A stretch of 64,000 bases of DNA from M55B129 sp034189085 (GTDB taxonomy: Bacteria; Bacillota; Dethiobacteria; DTU022), in assembly GCA_034189085.1 (NCBI GenBank), contig JAXHVH010000007.1:1-64000 (forward strand), written 5' to 3'. This document shows, one piece after another, positions 16,251-24,314 of the stretch. Made by a program: the position numbers and the translations under genes. The notes under the pieces are model-generated. The model had not been told where the DNA came from. It saw only the letters and a program-made list of their open reading frames with translations, and searched no databases. Every line of letters begins with the position of its first letter. Within the stretch, counting starts at the first letter, position 1.

Positions 16251-19220
16251 TTATTGATTTTTATAGATCAAGGCTTTTCCTTTTTTGCCATCCATCTTTA
16301 CAACGAAAGGACTGTCGCCCCGGATATGGAAAGTAAATTGTTTTCTTTCCATTGTTTTTTGCGATCTGAGCCACTGCCAGTCAACAAAACCGCCTCTTTC
16401 ACCTGGTGGAATATAAAAATAACCGACATTCATGGCAATCAGGTTATGAAAAAAATGAGTCCCCTGCGATGGCTCAATATTAAAATCATGAGTACAGGCT
16501 TCCACTATAATCCGGGCCTGGGAAATGTGACCCCACTCCACAGGTATCCCAAGGTGGGGATCTCTCGAACCCCACCTGCCAGGGCCAATCAAAATATATC
16601 GCCTGTTTTCCTTTTTTAATTTTTGATTAAAATAATCTATTTCTTTTTTTACCTGGCCTGTTTTTGTTTTGTCGAATCGTTCCGGATCGACCACTACGAT
16701 ATCGTATAGATCTTGGATAATGCCATGGCCCATACCCTCACCGGTATACAGGAAAATTGCTTTCCGCTCAACATGTTCAAAGTTTAGCTGCAGTTCCTCC
16801 TTGTTGACTGTCAGCGGCCGGACTTGCAGAAAGTAAAAAGCCGGTTTTTTACCTTCATTATCACTCCTGGTTAGATCCACAGCAAACTCTATCTCCACGG
16901 GAACCCCGAAGGCAACTTCAGAAATATCAAGAATATCAATCAGAATCCTTGAAAGGGGGAAAACATCATATTTTATGATATTGGAGAAGTTTATCACCCG
17001 TGGCCCAGGCCTGTTTAGCCCATCATCAATCCTGTTGTTGGCAGCGTCCCAGACAGAAGCAAGATGGCGTAAATTATTATGCTTCTCAATTGCAGACACC
17101 GGTAGCCTGGCCAGGGTAGCCATTGAATCTCCGGACATCTCCTCACTGTTGTACTGCATATCCAGAGCATAGGCTTCAGTCTGGGTGAAGCGAACCTGAT
17201 CTTCTGTTGAAAAATAATTGATCTCTGGATGGCGGGGGCAGAAACGGTGTGTTCTGCCGCCTTCAACAATGTGATGCCCCAATCCCACCGCCAGCATAGC
17301 CACACCCTCATGATGGGAAAGACGGGCAGTTGGGTAAAAGTTATACGACTGGGCCACACCCGAAAAATGAGGATAATAATACCCGTCGGATTCCTGACCG
17401 ACAATTTCCTGAATAACCACAGCCATTTTCTCCTCTTCAAGCCTGCAGTTGAGACCCTCGATGTAACTTTTGGTATTCTGAAGGTAAACCGAGGCATATA
17501 CCAGCTTAATCGCGGTTACCAGCTGAACCAGCCTGCAGGAAAGCGATTGATGGTTGTTTGGAATCATGTAGGTGTCATAAATACCGGCAAAGGGCTGAGA
17601 CTGTGAATCTTCAAGCAGGCCTGAAGATCGGATAGCCAGCGGTCTCTTAATCACTTCCAGCAAATCAGTCAGTTGTTCTATCAGGGAAGGAGAAAGCTCT
17701 CCCTGTAAAAACTCCTGACGAACCTGTTCATCGCTGCTGCTGCCCATCAAAAAGCGGAGATCATTCTTTTCAATATAATGATCAAATTCATCGGTTCCAA
17801 TAATGAATGTTTTTGGCACCTTTATATCAACTTCTTTATCGTAACCGTTGAAATCAATGGTGGCAAAGATACTGTTGAAAAAAGCCAGGCCCCTTCCTTT
17901 GCCACCCAGGGAACCTTCAGTCATTTTGATCATAACATCATCGGACGTTAACGAATTTTTTTCAAAACCAATTACTTTACCCTTTTTCTGCTGATTACGG
18001 GTCCTGTTGAAGATATCGACAAGGAATTGGCGGTGCATCTCTGTATCTGGAAAATCGGAATCTTTGATGGGCTTGATTTTACGGGCTACCTGAAATTCAC
18101 CGTGGGCGATCAACCAGGCCGAAAAATGATTTCGTTTACTATGGTAAAGCAGCGATTCAGTGGGGATAAGCCTGATCTTTCTTTCCAGGTCGGCCAGCGA
18201 CGTAGCCCGATCTATCTCTTCACCTCTTTTATTCCGGAAAACAAAATCACCGAAACCGAGGTTCTCGAGAATAAAAGTTTTTAATTCAAAAAGCAGGTTG
18301 GGAGAATATTTGTGGATAAAGTGCACCTGCAGCGATTCAGCCAGCTGCCGGTCAAGCATTTCGGAAGATTGCAGGAGGATGGGGATGTCCCACTGCTCCT
18401 CTTTTAGCATTTTTATCAACCCAATTCCCGCTTGATCATGAAGATTCCCTTCTTTTTCATAACATATATCAGATATAATGCAGAGCATGTATTCTTTGTA
18501 TTTACGACAGATTGCCATGGCTTCTTCGTAACTGCGCGCACAGAGCACTTTGGGCCGGGCTCGCATGCGATAATACTTCTGAGCATCATTAAGCTCCTCA
18601 GAAATAAGACGCTGTGTCTGAAGCATGATTTCCTTATAAAGAGCAGGCAGATAGATGGAATAAAAATCGATAGAATCTTCCACCAGGAGAATGACCCGCA
18701 CCATACCATAACTGGTATCGTACCCCACATTATTCTTGTCTTCTATATATTTGATCATGGCCAGGATCAGCTTGGAATCTCCATTCCATAGAAAAACATT
18801 CTCGAAACAGCCCATTTCCGCTTTTCTACTTTCAACAATGCTTAGATCCGCCTTGTTGGTCAGCAAAAGTAGAATCGGGACCTCACTATCGGCTTCCCTG
18901 ATCCTGCGGCCCAGTTCGAAGGCGGATAATCCGGCAACGCGCATGGTGGTTATGACCAGGTCGTAATGCTGTTCTGAAAGCTTTTCAATTGCTTCCTCAG
19001 CTGTTGGAACGTTGGTTATCCTGGGAATAGTCGTTAACTTCAGCTCGTGGTATTCGCCAACAAGTTTCTGGCTCAGGCGTGATTCCTGTTCAAAAGTATA
19101 GGCATCATAAAGAGTGGAGATGAGCAAAATTTCTCGCACCCGGTTCTGCATTAAATAGTGAAAGTTATCTTCTCCATATTTAAATTGTGAATAGTAATAA
19201 TTAAGCTTTTTTAAATCCAT
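16251..19220 (-). CDS. PEP/pyruvate-binding domain protein with two N-terminal receiver-like domains
   Basis: 989 residues. Residues about 29-165 form a receiver-like domain whose phospho-acceptor position reads LVITTMRV (no aspartate). Residues about 173-325 form a second one with ILLVEDS and CIISDIC, which keeps its acidic pair and acceptor aspartate. From about 440 to 810 it matches the ATP-grasp PEP/pyruvate-binding domain of PEP synthase (LGGKGRGLAFFNSIF, PLAIRSSGLLEDS, PFAGIYDTYM, YFLQVRPL). The swivelling phospho-histidine domain and PEP-binding barrel are absent; instead the last 180 residues hold a conserved-looking block (ILIGPGRWGSRDP). Such proteins are known but uncharacterised. 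It may be a signal-controlled phosphotransferase; PEP synthesis by this chain alone is unlikely. Confidence 0.8.
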   Translation of the reverse strand: MDLKKLNYYYSQFKYGEDNFHYLMQNRVREILLISTLYDAYTFEQESRLSQKLVGEYHELKLTTIPRITNVPTAEEAIEKLSEQHYDLVITTMRVAGLSAFELGRRIREADSEVPILLLLTNKADLSIVESRKAEMGCFENVFLWNGDSKLILAMIKYIEDKNNVGYDTSYGMVRVILLVEDSIDFYSIYLPALYKEIMLQTQRLISEELNDAQKYYRMRARPKVLCARSYEEAMAICRKYKEYMLCIISDICYEKEGNLHDQAGIGLIKMLKEEQWDIPILLQSSEMLDRQLAESLQVHFIHKYSPNLLFELKTFILENLGFGDFVFRNKRGEEIDRATSLADLERKIRLIPTESLLYHSKRNHFSAWLIAHGEFQVARKIKPIKDSDFPDTEMHRQFLVDIFNRTRNQQKKGKVIGFEKNSLTSDDVMIKMTEGSLGGKGRGLAFFNSIFATIDFNGYDKEVDIKVPKTFIIGTDEFDHYIEKNDLRFLMGSSSDEQVRQEFLQGELSPSLIEQLTDLLEVIKRPLAIRSSGLLEDSQSQPFAGIYDTYMIPNNHQSLSCRLVQLVTAIKLVYASVYLQNTKSYIEGLNCRLEEEKMAVVIQEIVGQESDGYYYPHFSGVAQSYNFYPTARLSHHEGVAMLAVGLGHHIVEGGRTHRFCPRHPEINYFSTEDQVRFTQTEAYALDMQYNSEEMSGDSMATLARLPVSAIEKHNNLRHLASVWDAANNRIDDGLNRPGPRVINFSNIIKYDVFPLSRILIDILDISEVAFGVPVEIEFAVDLTRSDNEGKKPAFYFLQVRPLTVNKEELQLNFEHVERKAIFLYTGEGMGHGIIQDLYDIVVVDPERFDKTKTGQVKKEIDYFNQKLKKENRRYILIGPGRWGSRDPHLGIPVEWGHISQARIIVEACTHDFNIEPSQGTHFFHNLIAMNVGYFYIPPGERGGFVDWQWLRSQKTMERKQFTFHIRGDSPFVVKMDGKKGKALIYKNQ

Positions 19221-19254
19221 GCTATTGCCTTCTTCCCGAGACTTCTACGGATTG

Positions 19255-19320
19255 TATGGTTCATGATGATTGGGCTTTCTCTTTGTAATCATCTCCCCCG
19301 TTCCGCAACAGCGAACCCAA
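19255..19320 (-). promoter_or_regulatory. Structured leader of the PEP-binding gene, possible riboswitch-like element
   Basis: Read on the minus strand, GTTCGC and GCGGAAC form one hairpin, GGGGGA follows, GATGATT and AATCATC form a second hairpin, and GGTTC pairs with GAACC to close the whole. The string GGAACGGGGGA, a stem, then ATGAA recalls the core of ydaO-type c-di-AMP riboswitches. However, the second half of that riboswitch is not evident before the start codon, so this assignment is weak. Confidence 0.3.
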
Positions 19321-19508
19321 AGCCATTTTATAGAGCTAAACTGTTCACTATTTCTAGATTAACATAAAATCAGAGGGGTAATCAAATACAAAACATGACG
19401 AATTAAACTCACTTATATCCTCAGTTTCGCTGCTGCTATGGAGCAGATACCACTTTATCTATCAACAGCCCTTCCGGAATAATAACCGGAAAACAGTCTG
19501 CCTTAAAG

Positions 19509-19542
19509 AAACTGCGCCCTTTGGAAAACAAGGACGCAGTTT
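19509..19542 (-). terminator. Hairpin downstream of gdhA
   Basis: AAACTGCG and CGCAGTTT are exact inverted arms, with further pairing of CC/GG inside, followed on the minus strand by CTTT. It lies 22 bases beyond the gdhA stop. The U-tract is short, so termination may be partial. Confidence 0.55.
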
Positions 19543-19564
19543 ATAAACAAATCAAAACCAGGGG

Positions 19565-20899
19565 TTAAACAACCCCCTGATCAATCATTGCATCGGCCAC
19601 CTTGACAAATCCGGCAATATTTGCCCCTTTCACATAATCAACATAACCGTCATCGCTTTTGCCGTGTCTGACACACTGCTCATGGATGGTTGACATGATG
19701 TCACGTAATTTTTTATCCACTTCATCACGAGACCACGACATGCGCATACTGTTCTGGCTCATTTCCAGGCCGGAAGTAGCCACCCCGCCTGCATTGGAAG
19801 CTTTTCCCGGGGAATAAAGAATACCCGCTTTCTGAAAAACCTCAACTCCCTCCGGGGTTGTCGGCATATTAGCTCCCTCACATACAGCCATGCACCCGTT
19901 TGCCACCAGGGTCCTGGCATCCTCCTCATTAATTTCATTCTGTGTTGCACAGGGGAAAGCCAGATCACATTTAATTGACCAGGGACGCTGGTTCTCGTAA
20001 TAATCACAGGTAAATTGCTCGGTGCACTCTTTTATCCGACCCCTTTTCACATTCTTCAGTTCGAAAACACATTTTAGATCTTCTTCATTTATCCCTTTAT
20101 TATCACAGATAAAACCATTTGAATCGGAGAAGGTAACCACTTTTGCTCCGAGCTCAAGCAATTTTTCCGCCGTATGCTGGGCCACGTTGCCCGAGCCAGA
20201 AACAGTACAGATTTTACCTTCCAGGGACTCTCCCCGTGTTTTAAGCATCTCCTGAGCAAAGTAGACACAACCGTAACCGGTCGCTTCCGGGCGGATCAAA
20301 CTGCCACCCCAGTTCAGGCCTTTGCCGGTCAACACTCCGGTAAACTCATTGCGCAAACGTTTGTACTGCCCGAACATATAACCGATTTCCCGTCCACCAA
20401 CTCCAATATCTCCAGCCGGAACATCGGTATTGGGCCCAATATGCCTGGCCAGTTCGGTCATAAAGCTCTGGCAAAAACGCATTATTTCATTATCGGTTTT
20501 ACCTTTGGGATCAAAATCAGAACCACCCTTCCCACCACCCATGGGCAGTGAAGTAAGGGAATTCTTGAATGTCTGCTCGAAAGCAAGGAATTTCAGGATG
20601 CTTAGATTTACGCTGGGATGAAATCTGATTCCACCTTTGTAAGGACCGATGGCGCTGTTCCACTCAATCCGGTAGCCGCGGTTGATCTGAGTATTACCAC
20701 TGTCATCAATCCACGGAACACGGAAAATTATGATCCTTTCCGCTTCAACCAGCCTCTCCAATATTTTTGCCTTCATGTATTTTGGATTTTCTTCGATGAA
20801 GGGGAAAATTGTTTCAATAACTTCTTCTACCGCCTGATGAAATTCAACTTCACCAGGATTCTTTCTTGTTACTTCTTCCATAAATCCTTGTGGTGTCAT
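19565..20899 (-). CDS. gdhA: Glutamate dehydrogenase, probably NADP-specific hexameric type
   Basis: Interconverts glutamate with 2-oxoglutarate and ammonia. 444 residues, the length of the small hexameric class. Visible: KGGIRFHPSVNLSILKFLAF near residues 89-108, the catalytic region LPMGGGKGGSDFDPKGK, PAGDIGVGGREIGYMFGQY with the catalytic aspartate, and the dinucleotide fold VSGSGNVAQHTAEKL; EGANMPTTPEG near 345 is also typical. It starts at ATG 20899 and lies 50 bases downstream of aor on the same strand. In this context it may run catabolically, regenerating 2-oxoglutarate for the GabT-like transaminase. Coenzyme specificity is by family resemblance only. Confidence 0.95.
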   Translation of the reverse strand: MTPQGFMEEVTRKNPGEVEFHQAVEEVIETIFPFIEENPKYMKAKILERLVEAERIIIFRVPWIDDSGNTQINRGYRIEWNSAIGPYKGGIRFHPSVNLSILKFLAFEQTFKNSLTSLPMGGGKGGSDFDPKGKTDNEIMRFCQSFMTELARHIGPNTDVPAGDIGVGGREIGYMFGQYKRLRNEFTGVLTGKGLNWGGSLIRPEATGYGCVYFAQEMLKTRGESLEGKICTVSGSGNVAQHTAEKLLELGAKVVTFSDSNGFICDNKGINEEDLKCVFELKNVKRGRIKECTEQFTCDYYENQRPWSIKCDLAFPCATQNEINEEDARTLVANGCMAVCEGANMPTTPEGVEVFQKAGILYSPGKASNAGGVATSGLEMSQNSMRMSWSRDEVDKKLRDIMSTIHEQCVRHGKSDDGYVDYVKGANIAGFVKVADAMIDQGVV

Positions 20900-20949
20900 T
20901 AATTTACCTTCCTCCCCAATATCAACCAGGTTTACGTTTTAAATACCAA

Positions 20950-22722
20950 TTACTGCTTTTGCTGCTTTGCCATTGTTGGAACACCCCGTTCATCCCAACC
21001 CCGTAAAAGGTAATATTCATCGAGCATTTGCTCGAGTTCCTTTGGAGTTATAGAGTTCTCCGCATTGTTTATTGATTCCTTCAACAATTTTTCCGGCAAA
21101 GTATCGTCTTCCCGGGTCAACCCTTCCCGCAGGTTAAAAAACCTTGTTAAATTCTGAATACGACCAGAAATCATTTTTAAATCAGCAATGCTGTAACGAA
21201 TACCAGTTAGGTAATAAAGGACGGCAATCAATCCTTCCCAGTGAATTAAATCACGATAAAAGCGACAGAATATTAAACAATCATAAATGTTAAGGCGATC
21301 TTCAAAATCGATAAAAAGTCTGGCTTTGCCTTCGGTAGTTGCTGGATCAATCATCCCGCTCAATTCGGGTTTGTAAAAGGTGGTCCGCAGATGACAAGCT
21401 CCGCGATCGGATGTGGCATAGGCCAATCCCATTCCCTTAAGAACCCTCGGGTCATAACCGGCCGGCTCCAGTCCTTTTACATGAACAGCCACATCATCCA
21501 TTTCTAAATCCAGTGCTGCCTCCCTGATGCCTTTTTGGAAAAGAACTCCTTCTCCGCTGCCTTCAATGACCTTCTGCAGAAAAGAAGCAATCGAATCGGG
21601 ATCGCCATAAGACGGTGCTTCCCGAAGTCTCCCTTTTGAACCAGCCTCAATAGCAAAGGCGGCAATATTGCCGGCACTGATTGTATCAATCCCCCAGCGA
21701 TCGCACAGATCATTCAGATAAAGAATCTCTTCCATTTCCGTTATACAGCAAAGACCACCAAACGCATAAATAGTCTCGTACTCAGGTCCTTCCACTGTTA
21801 ACCCGCAATGTCTTCCTTTTAACACTGTTGTCAGTTTCCCACAGGCAAAAAAACAACGATAGCAGCCGCGTGATTTAACCTCCATATTTTCCTGCATGTA
21901 TTGGGCACTAATTTTCTCCCATCCTTTTAAACTGCCTGCGGTCCAGTAACGGGTGGGGAAACACCCAGCCTTATTGGTAATAGCTACCAGAGAAGGCGTC
22001 CCCTGCTGACGGTAGGTCAGGGCTGAAGGCGAATCCTTGCTGCGGGCTACAAATTCACGGTGCCATTTAGCCAGCCCTTCTTCATCATAAACAGCAGCCC
22101 TTGTTTCTCCTCCAAAGACAATGCCTTTTAAGTTTTTGGAACCAAAGACTGCTCCTAGGCCGGCCCTCCCGGCACTGCGCCATCGATTATTCTTCAGACA
22201 AGCAAAACAGATTTGTGTTTCACCGGCTGGACCAATAACCAGAGCCTGTGCTTTGTTAGTTCCCACGGCCTTTTTCAGAGCTTCTTCTGCATCATAGGTT
22301 TCAAGCCCCCATACTTCTCCGGCATCGTAGAAATTCACTCCGTTTTCATTAATACCGATGAAACAAGGCCGCGAAGCTCGGCCGGTGATGACAATGGCGT
22401 CAAATCCGGTCCGTTTAATCTGCGGCGGCAGGTGACCACCACTGTAAGACTCTGCATAAGCACCGGTAGCTGGCGATTTACTAAAAAGACCGAAGCGGCT
22501 GGCTGGAGAAAGAACTGTATCCGTTGCCGGGCCGGTGGTTAAAACAACAATATTATCTGGGGAAAGGGGATCCACCCCCGGAGGCAGCATTTTCATTAAA
22601 AGGTGGGTCCCCAGCCCTTTACCCCCAAGATAATTGTTAAAAACGTCAACCCCAATATCGCGTTCCGCAATATCAGATTTAGTTAAATCAATGATTAACA
22701 TCTTCCCGAATGAGCCAGCCAA
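20950..22722 (-). CDS. aor: Aldehyde:ferredoxin oxidoreductase (tungsten/molybdenum pterin family)
   Basis: Oxidises aldehydes to carboxylic acids with ferredoxin as acceptor, using a tungsten or molybdenum bis-pterin and one 4Fe-4S cluster. 590 residues. The N-terminal domain has NNYLGGKGLGTHLL and TGPATDTVLSPASRFGLFSKSP; the cluster motif is CYRCFFACGK near residue 290, with the fourth cysteine in NIYDCLIFC near 500; GLGAVFGSKNLKG near 190 is a pterin-contact region. The start is TTG 22722, about ten bases after GGAGG and three bases after the gabT stop. Gene pairing suggests that the aldehyde comes from the transaminase, perhaps succinate semialdehyde, but the substrate is not proven. Confidence 0.93.
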   Translation of the reverse strand: MAGSFGKMLIIDLTKSDIAERDIGVDVFNNYLGGKGLGTHLLMKMLPPGVDPLSPDNIVVLTTGPATDTVLSPASRFGLFSKSPATGAYAESYSGGHLPPQIKRTGFDAIVITGRASRPCFIGINENGVNFYDAGEVWGLETYDAEEALKKAVGTNKAQALVIGPAGETQICFACLKNNRWRSAGRAGLGAVFGSKNLKGIVFGGETRAAVYDEEGLAKWHREFVARSKDSPSALTYRQQGTPSLVAITNKAGCFPTRYWTAGSLKGWEKISAQYMQENMEVKSRGCYRCFFACGKLTTVLKGRHCGLTVEGPEYETIYAFGGLCCITEMEEILYLNDLCDRWGIDTISAGNIAAFAIEAGSKGRLREAPSYGDPDSIASFLQKVIEGSGEGVLFQKGIREAALDLEMDDVAVHVKGLEPAGYDPRVLKGMGLAYATSDRGACHLRTTFYKPELSGMIDPATTEGKARLFIDFEDRLNIYDCLIFCRFYRDLIHWEGLIAVLYYLTGIRYSIADLKMISGRIQNLTRFFNLREGLTREDDTLPEKLLKESINNAENSITPKELEQMLDEYYLLRGWDERGVPTMAKQQKQ

Positions 22723-22725
22723 AAA

Positions 22726-24072
22726 TTATCGGCCTCCTTTTTCTTCGGCAATCGCCTGATCCAGGATATCAAGCCCCCGGTTCAGCTTGTCCCCGGGAAT
22801 ATTAACAGGCATGAGCAGCCTGATTACATTGCTGAAAATACCGGCGGTTATAATAATCAAACCGCGCTGGTGGCAGCGCTTAATAATTGATTTAGCCGCC
22901 TCGGGCGCCGGTTCTTTTGTTTTCCGATCTTTGACCAGCTCGATTGCCTGCATCGCTCCAAGCCCGCGGTGTTCACCGATCAGGGCATGCTTTTCTTTCA
23001 TCTCTTCAAGCCTGTCCGATATAATCTTGCCGGTTTTCCGCGCTTTTTCCTGGATATTCTCCTTTTCAGCCACTTTAAAAGCAGCCAGAGAAGCGGCGCA
23101 ACCGATGGGGTTTCCGCCGTAGGTCCCACCAATTTCTCCAGGCCCGGCTGAATCCATAACCTCAGCCCTTCCGGTGAGAGCGCTGATGGGCACACCGCCA
23201 GCCATAGACTTGGCCATAGTCACCAGGTCTGGTTCTACCTCATAATAGTAGCTGGCCAGCGGATAGGCGGTACGATAAAATCCGGATTGGATTTCATCGG
23301 CAATATAGAGGACGTCATTTTTTCGACAGATTTCCTGTAAAACTTTGAAATAATCCGGCGGGGGAACGATAAAACCGCCTTCGCCCTGAACCGGTTCGGC
23401 AATTACTGCCGCTACATTGTCAGCAGTGCATTCAACAGAAAAAAATTGTTTCAAATAGCGCGCACAGTAAAGATCACATTCCGGGTAAATCAGGCCAAAG
23501 CGACAGCGGTAACAGTAGGGTGCCGGAATCTTGTAAACATCGGGAGCAAAGGGCCCAAATCCGTATTTGTAAGGTTTAACCTTTGATGTTAGAGTCATGG
23601 TCATCAGGGTTCGACCGTGAAAAGCCCCTTCCAGGGAGACAAGGGCTGTTTTTTTGGTATAGCGGCGGGCCAGTTTAACTGCATTCTCCACTGCTTCGGC
23701 TCCACTGTTGAATAAAGCGGTTTTTTTGGGGAAATTGCCCGGAGTAAACTTGTTCAGGCAGGCGGCAAGCTGAACATACGGTTCGTACATGGTTACCATG
23801 AAACAGGTATGCAGGTAACGATCGGCCTGTTTTTTTATCGCTTCCACGATTTCCGGGTGATTGTTGCCGTAGTTGGCTACCCCGATTCCTCCGGCAAAAT
23901 CAATAAACTCATTACCGTCTACATCGGTAATCAGAGCCCCCCTGGTTTCATTGACAAAAATAGGCACTGTGTAAGATATACCGCAGGCAACATTTTGATC
24001 CCGCAGTTCCAGCAGTTCGCGGGAACGGAGACCCGGTTCATAAGATCCGGATGAGTTTCTTTTTTGATTCAT
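22726..24072 (-). CDS. gabT: Class III aminotransferase, GabT-like
   Basis: PLP-dependent aminotransferase transferring an omega-amino group to 2-oxoglutarate, 448 residues. Visible: FIDFAGGIGVANYGNNHPEI near the N-terminus, LFNSGAEAVENAVKLAR near 126-142, GAFHGRTLMTMTLT near 156, the DEIQSGFYRT aspartate that binds the PLP ring, and the PLP lysine in MAKSMAGGVP. These fit 4-aminobutyrate transaminase, though ornithine-type or other diamine transaminases share them. An extra CYRCRFGLIYPECDLYC insertion near 190-206 holds four cysteines, as in several bacterial GabT. It is first in a gabT-aor-gdhA unit behind a -24/-12 promoter. Confidence 0.88.
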   Translation of the reverse strand: MNQKRNSSGSYEPGLRSRELLELRDQNVACGISYTVPIFVNETRGALITDVDGNEFIDFAGGIGVANYGNNHPEIVEAIKKQADRYLHTCFMVTMYEPYVQLAACLNKFTPGNFPKKTALFNSGAEAVENAVKLARRYTKKTALVSLEGAFHGRTLMTMTLTSKVKPYKYGFGPFAPDVYKIPAPYCYRCRFGLIYPECDLYCARYLKQFFSVECTADNVAAVIAEPVQGEGGFIVPPPDYFKVLQEICRKNDVLYIADEIQSGFYRTAYPLASYYYEVEPDLVTMAKSMAGGVPISALTGRAEVMDSAGPGEIGGTYGGNPIGCAASLAAFKVAEKENIQEKARKTGKIISDRLEEMKEKHALIGEHRGLGAMQAIELVKDRKTKEPAPEAAKSIIKRCHQRGLIIITAGIFSNVIRLLMPVNIPGDKLNRGLDILDQAIAEEKGGR

Positions 24073-24123
24073 TTCTTTTTCTCCTCTCTCTTTCTAAATA
24101 AATATTGGTAATTAAACATATAC

Positions 24124-24138
24124 GCAATAATGATGCCA
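24124..24138 (-). promoter_or_regulatory. Sigma-54 (-24/-12) promoter of gabT-aor-gdhA
   Basis: On the minus strand the sequence TGGCATCATTATTGC has GG and GC separated by exactly ten bases, matching the TGGCAC-N5-TTGC consensus at all key positions. It ends 51 bases upstream of the gabT ATG. The next gene upstream encodes a sigma-54 activator, which strongly supports the call. Confidence 0.85.
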
Positions 24139-24160
24139 TCTTTGTTAAAAACCCAAATAA

Positions 24161-24209
24161 AAAAACACCCGTAAATGGCTCTGCAGAGCCATTTTTAAAA
24201 AGTGTTTTT
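24161..24209 (-). terminator. Palindrome and hairpin between the activator gene and gabT
   Basis: A perfect 18-base palindrome ATGGCTCTGCAGAGCCAT (24175-24192) sits inside a longer inverted repeat with outer arms AAAAACAC/GTGTTTTT. On the minus strand the outer 3' arm ends in seven T, so it could be an intrinsic terminator for the activator gene. It also lies 37-54 bases upstream of the -24 box, so it could be an upstream activator site. The two roles are not exclusive. Confidence 0.6.
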
Positions 24210-24272
24210 GTAGGTCCCGGGACAAAAACCGGGTTGCAATGCAAATTCACATTATATAATGCATTTTCACAT

Positions 24273-24302
24273 CACCGGCCCTGCTTGAAAGCAGGGCCGG
24301 TG
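24273..24302 (-). terminator. Strong hairpin after the activator gene
   Basis: Perfect 12-base arms CACCGGCCCTGC and GCAGGGCCGGTG around a six-base loop, 13 bases beyond the activator stop. There is no T-run on either strand, so it may act as an mRNA-stabilising or factor-assisted stop rather than an intrinsic terminator. Confidence 0.5.
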
Positions 24303-24314
24303 TTCCCGCTGAGG

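Larger units (their letters stand above)
19221..19564. other. 344-base intergenic stretch
   Basis: It holds the gdhA terminator (19509-19542), then about 170 bases with nothing recognisable, then the structured purine-rich leader of the PEP-binding gene (19255-19320). A minus-strand TATAAA upstream of that leader could be its -10 box. No short gene was seen on either strand. Confidence 0.5.
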
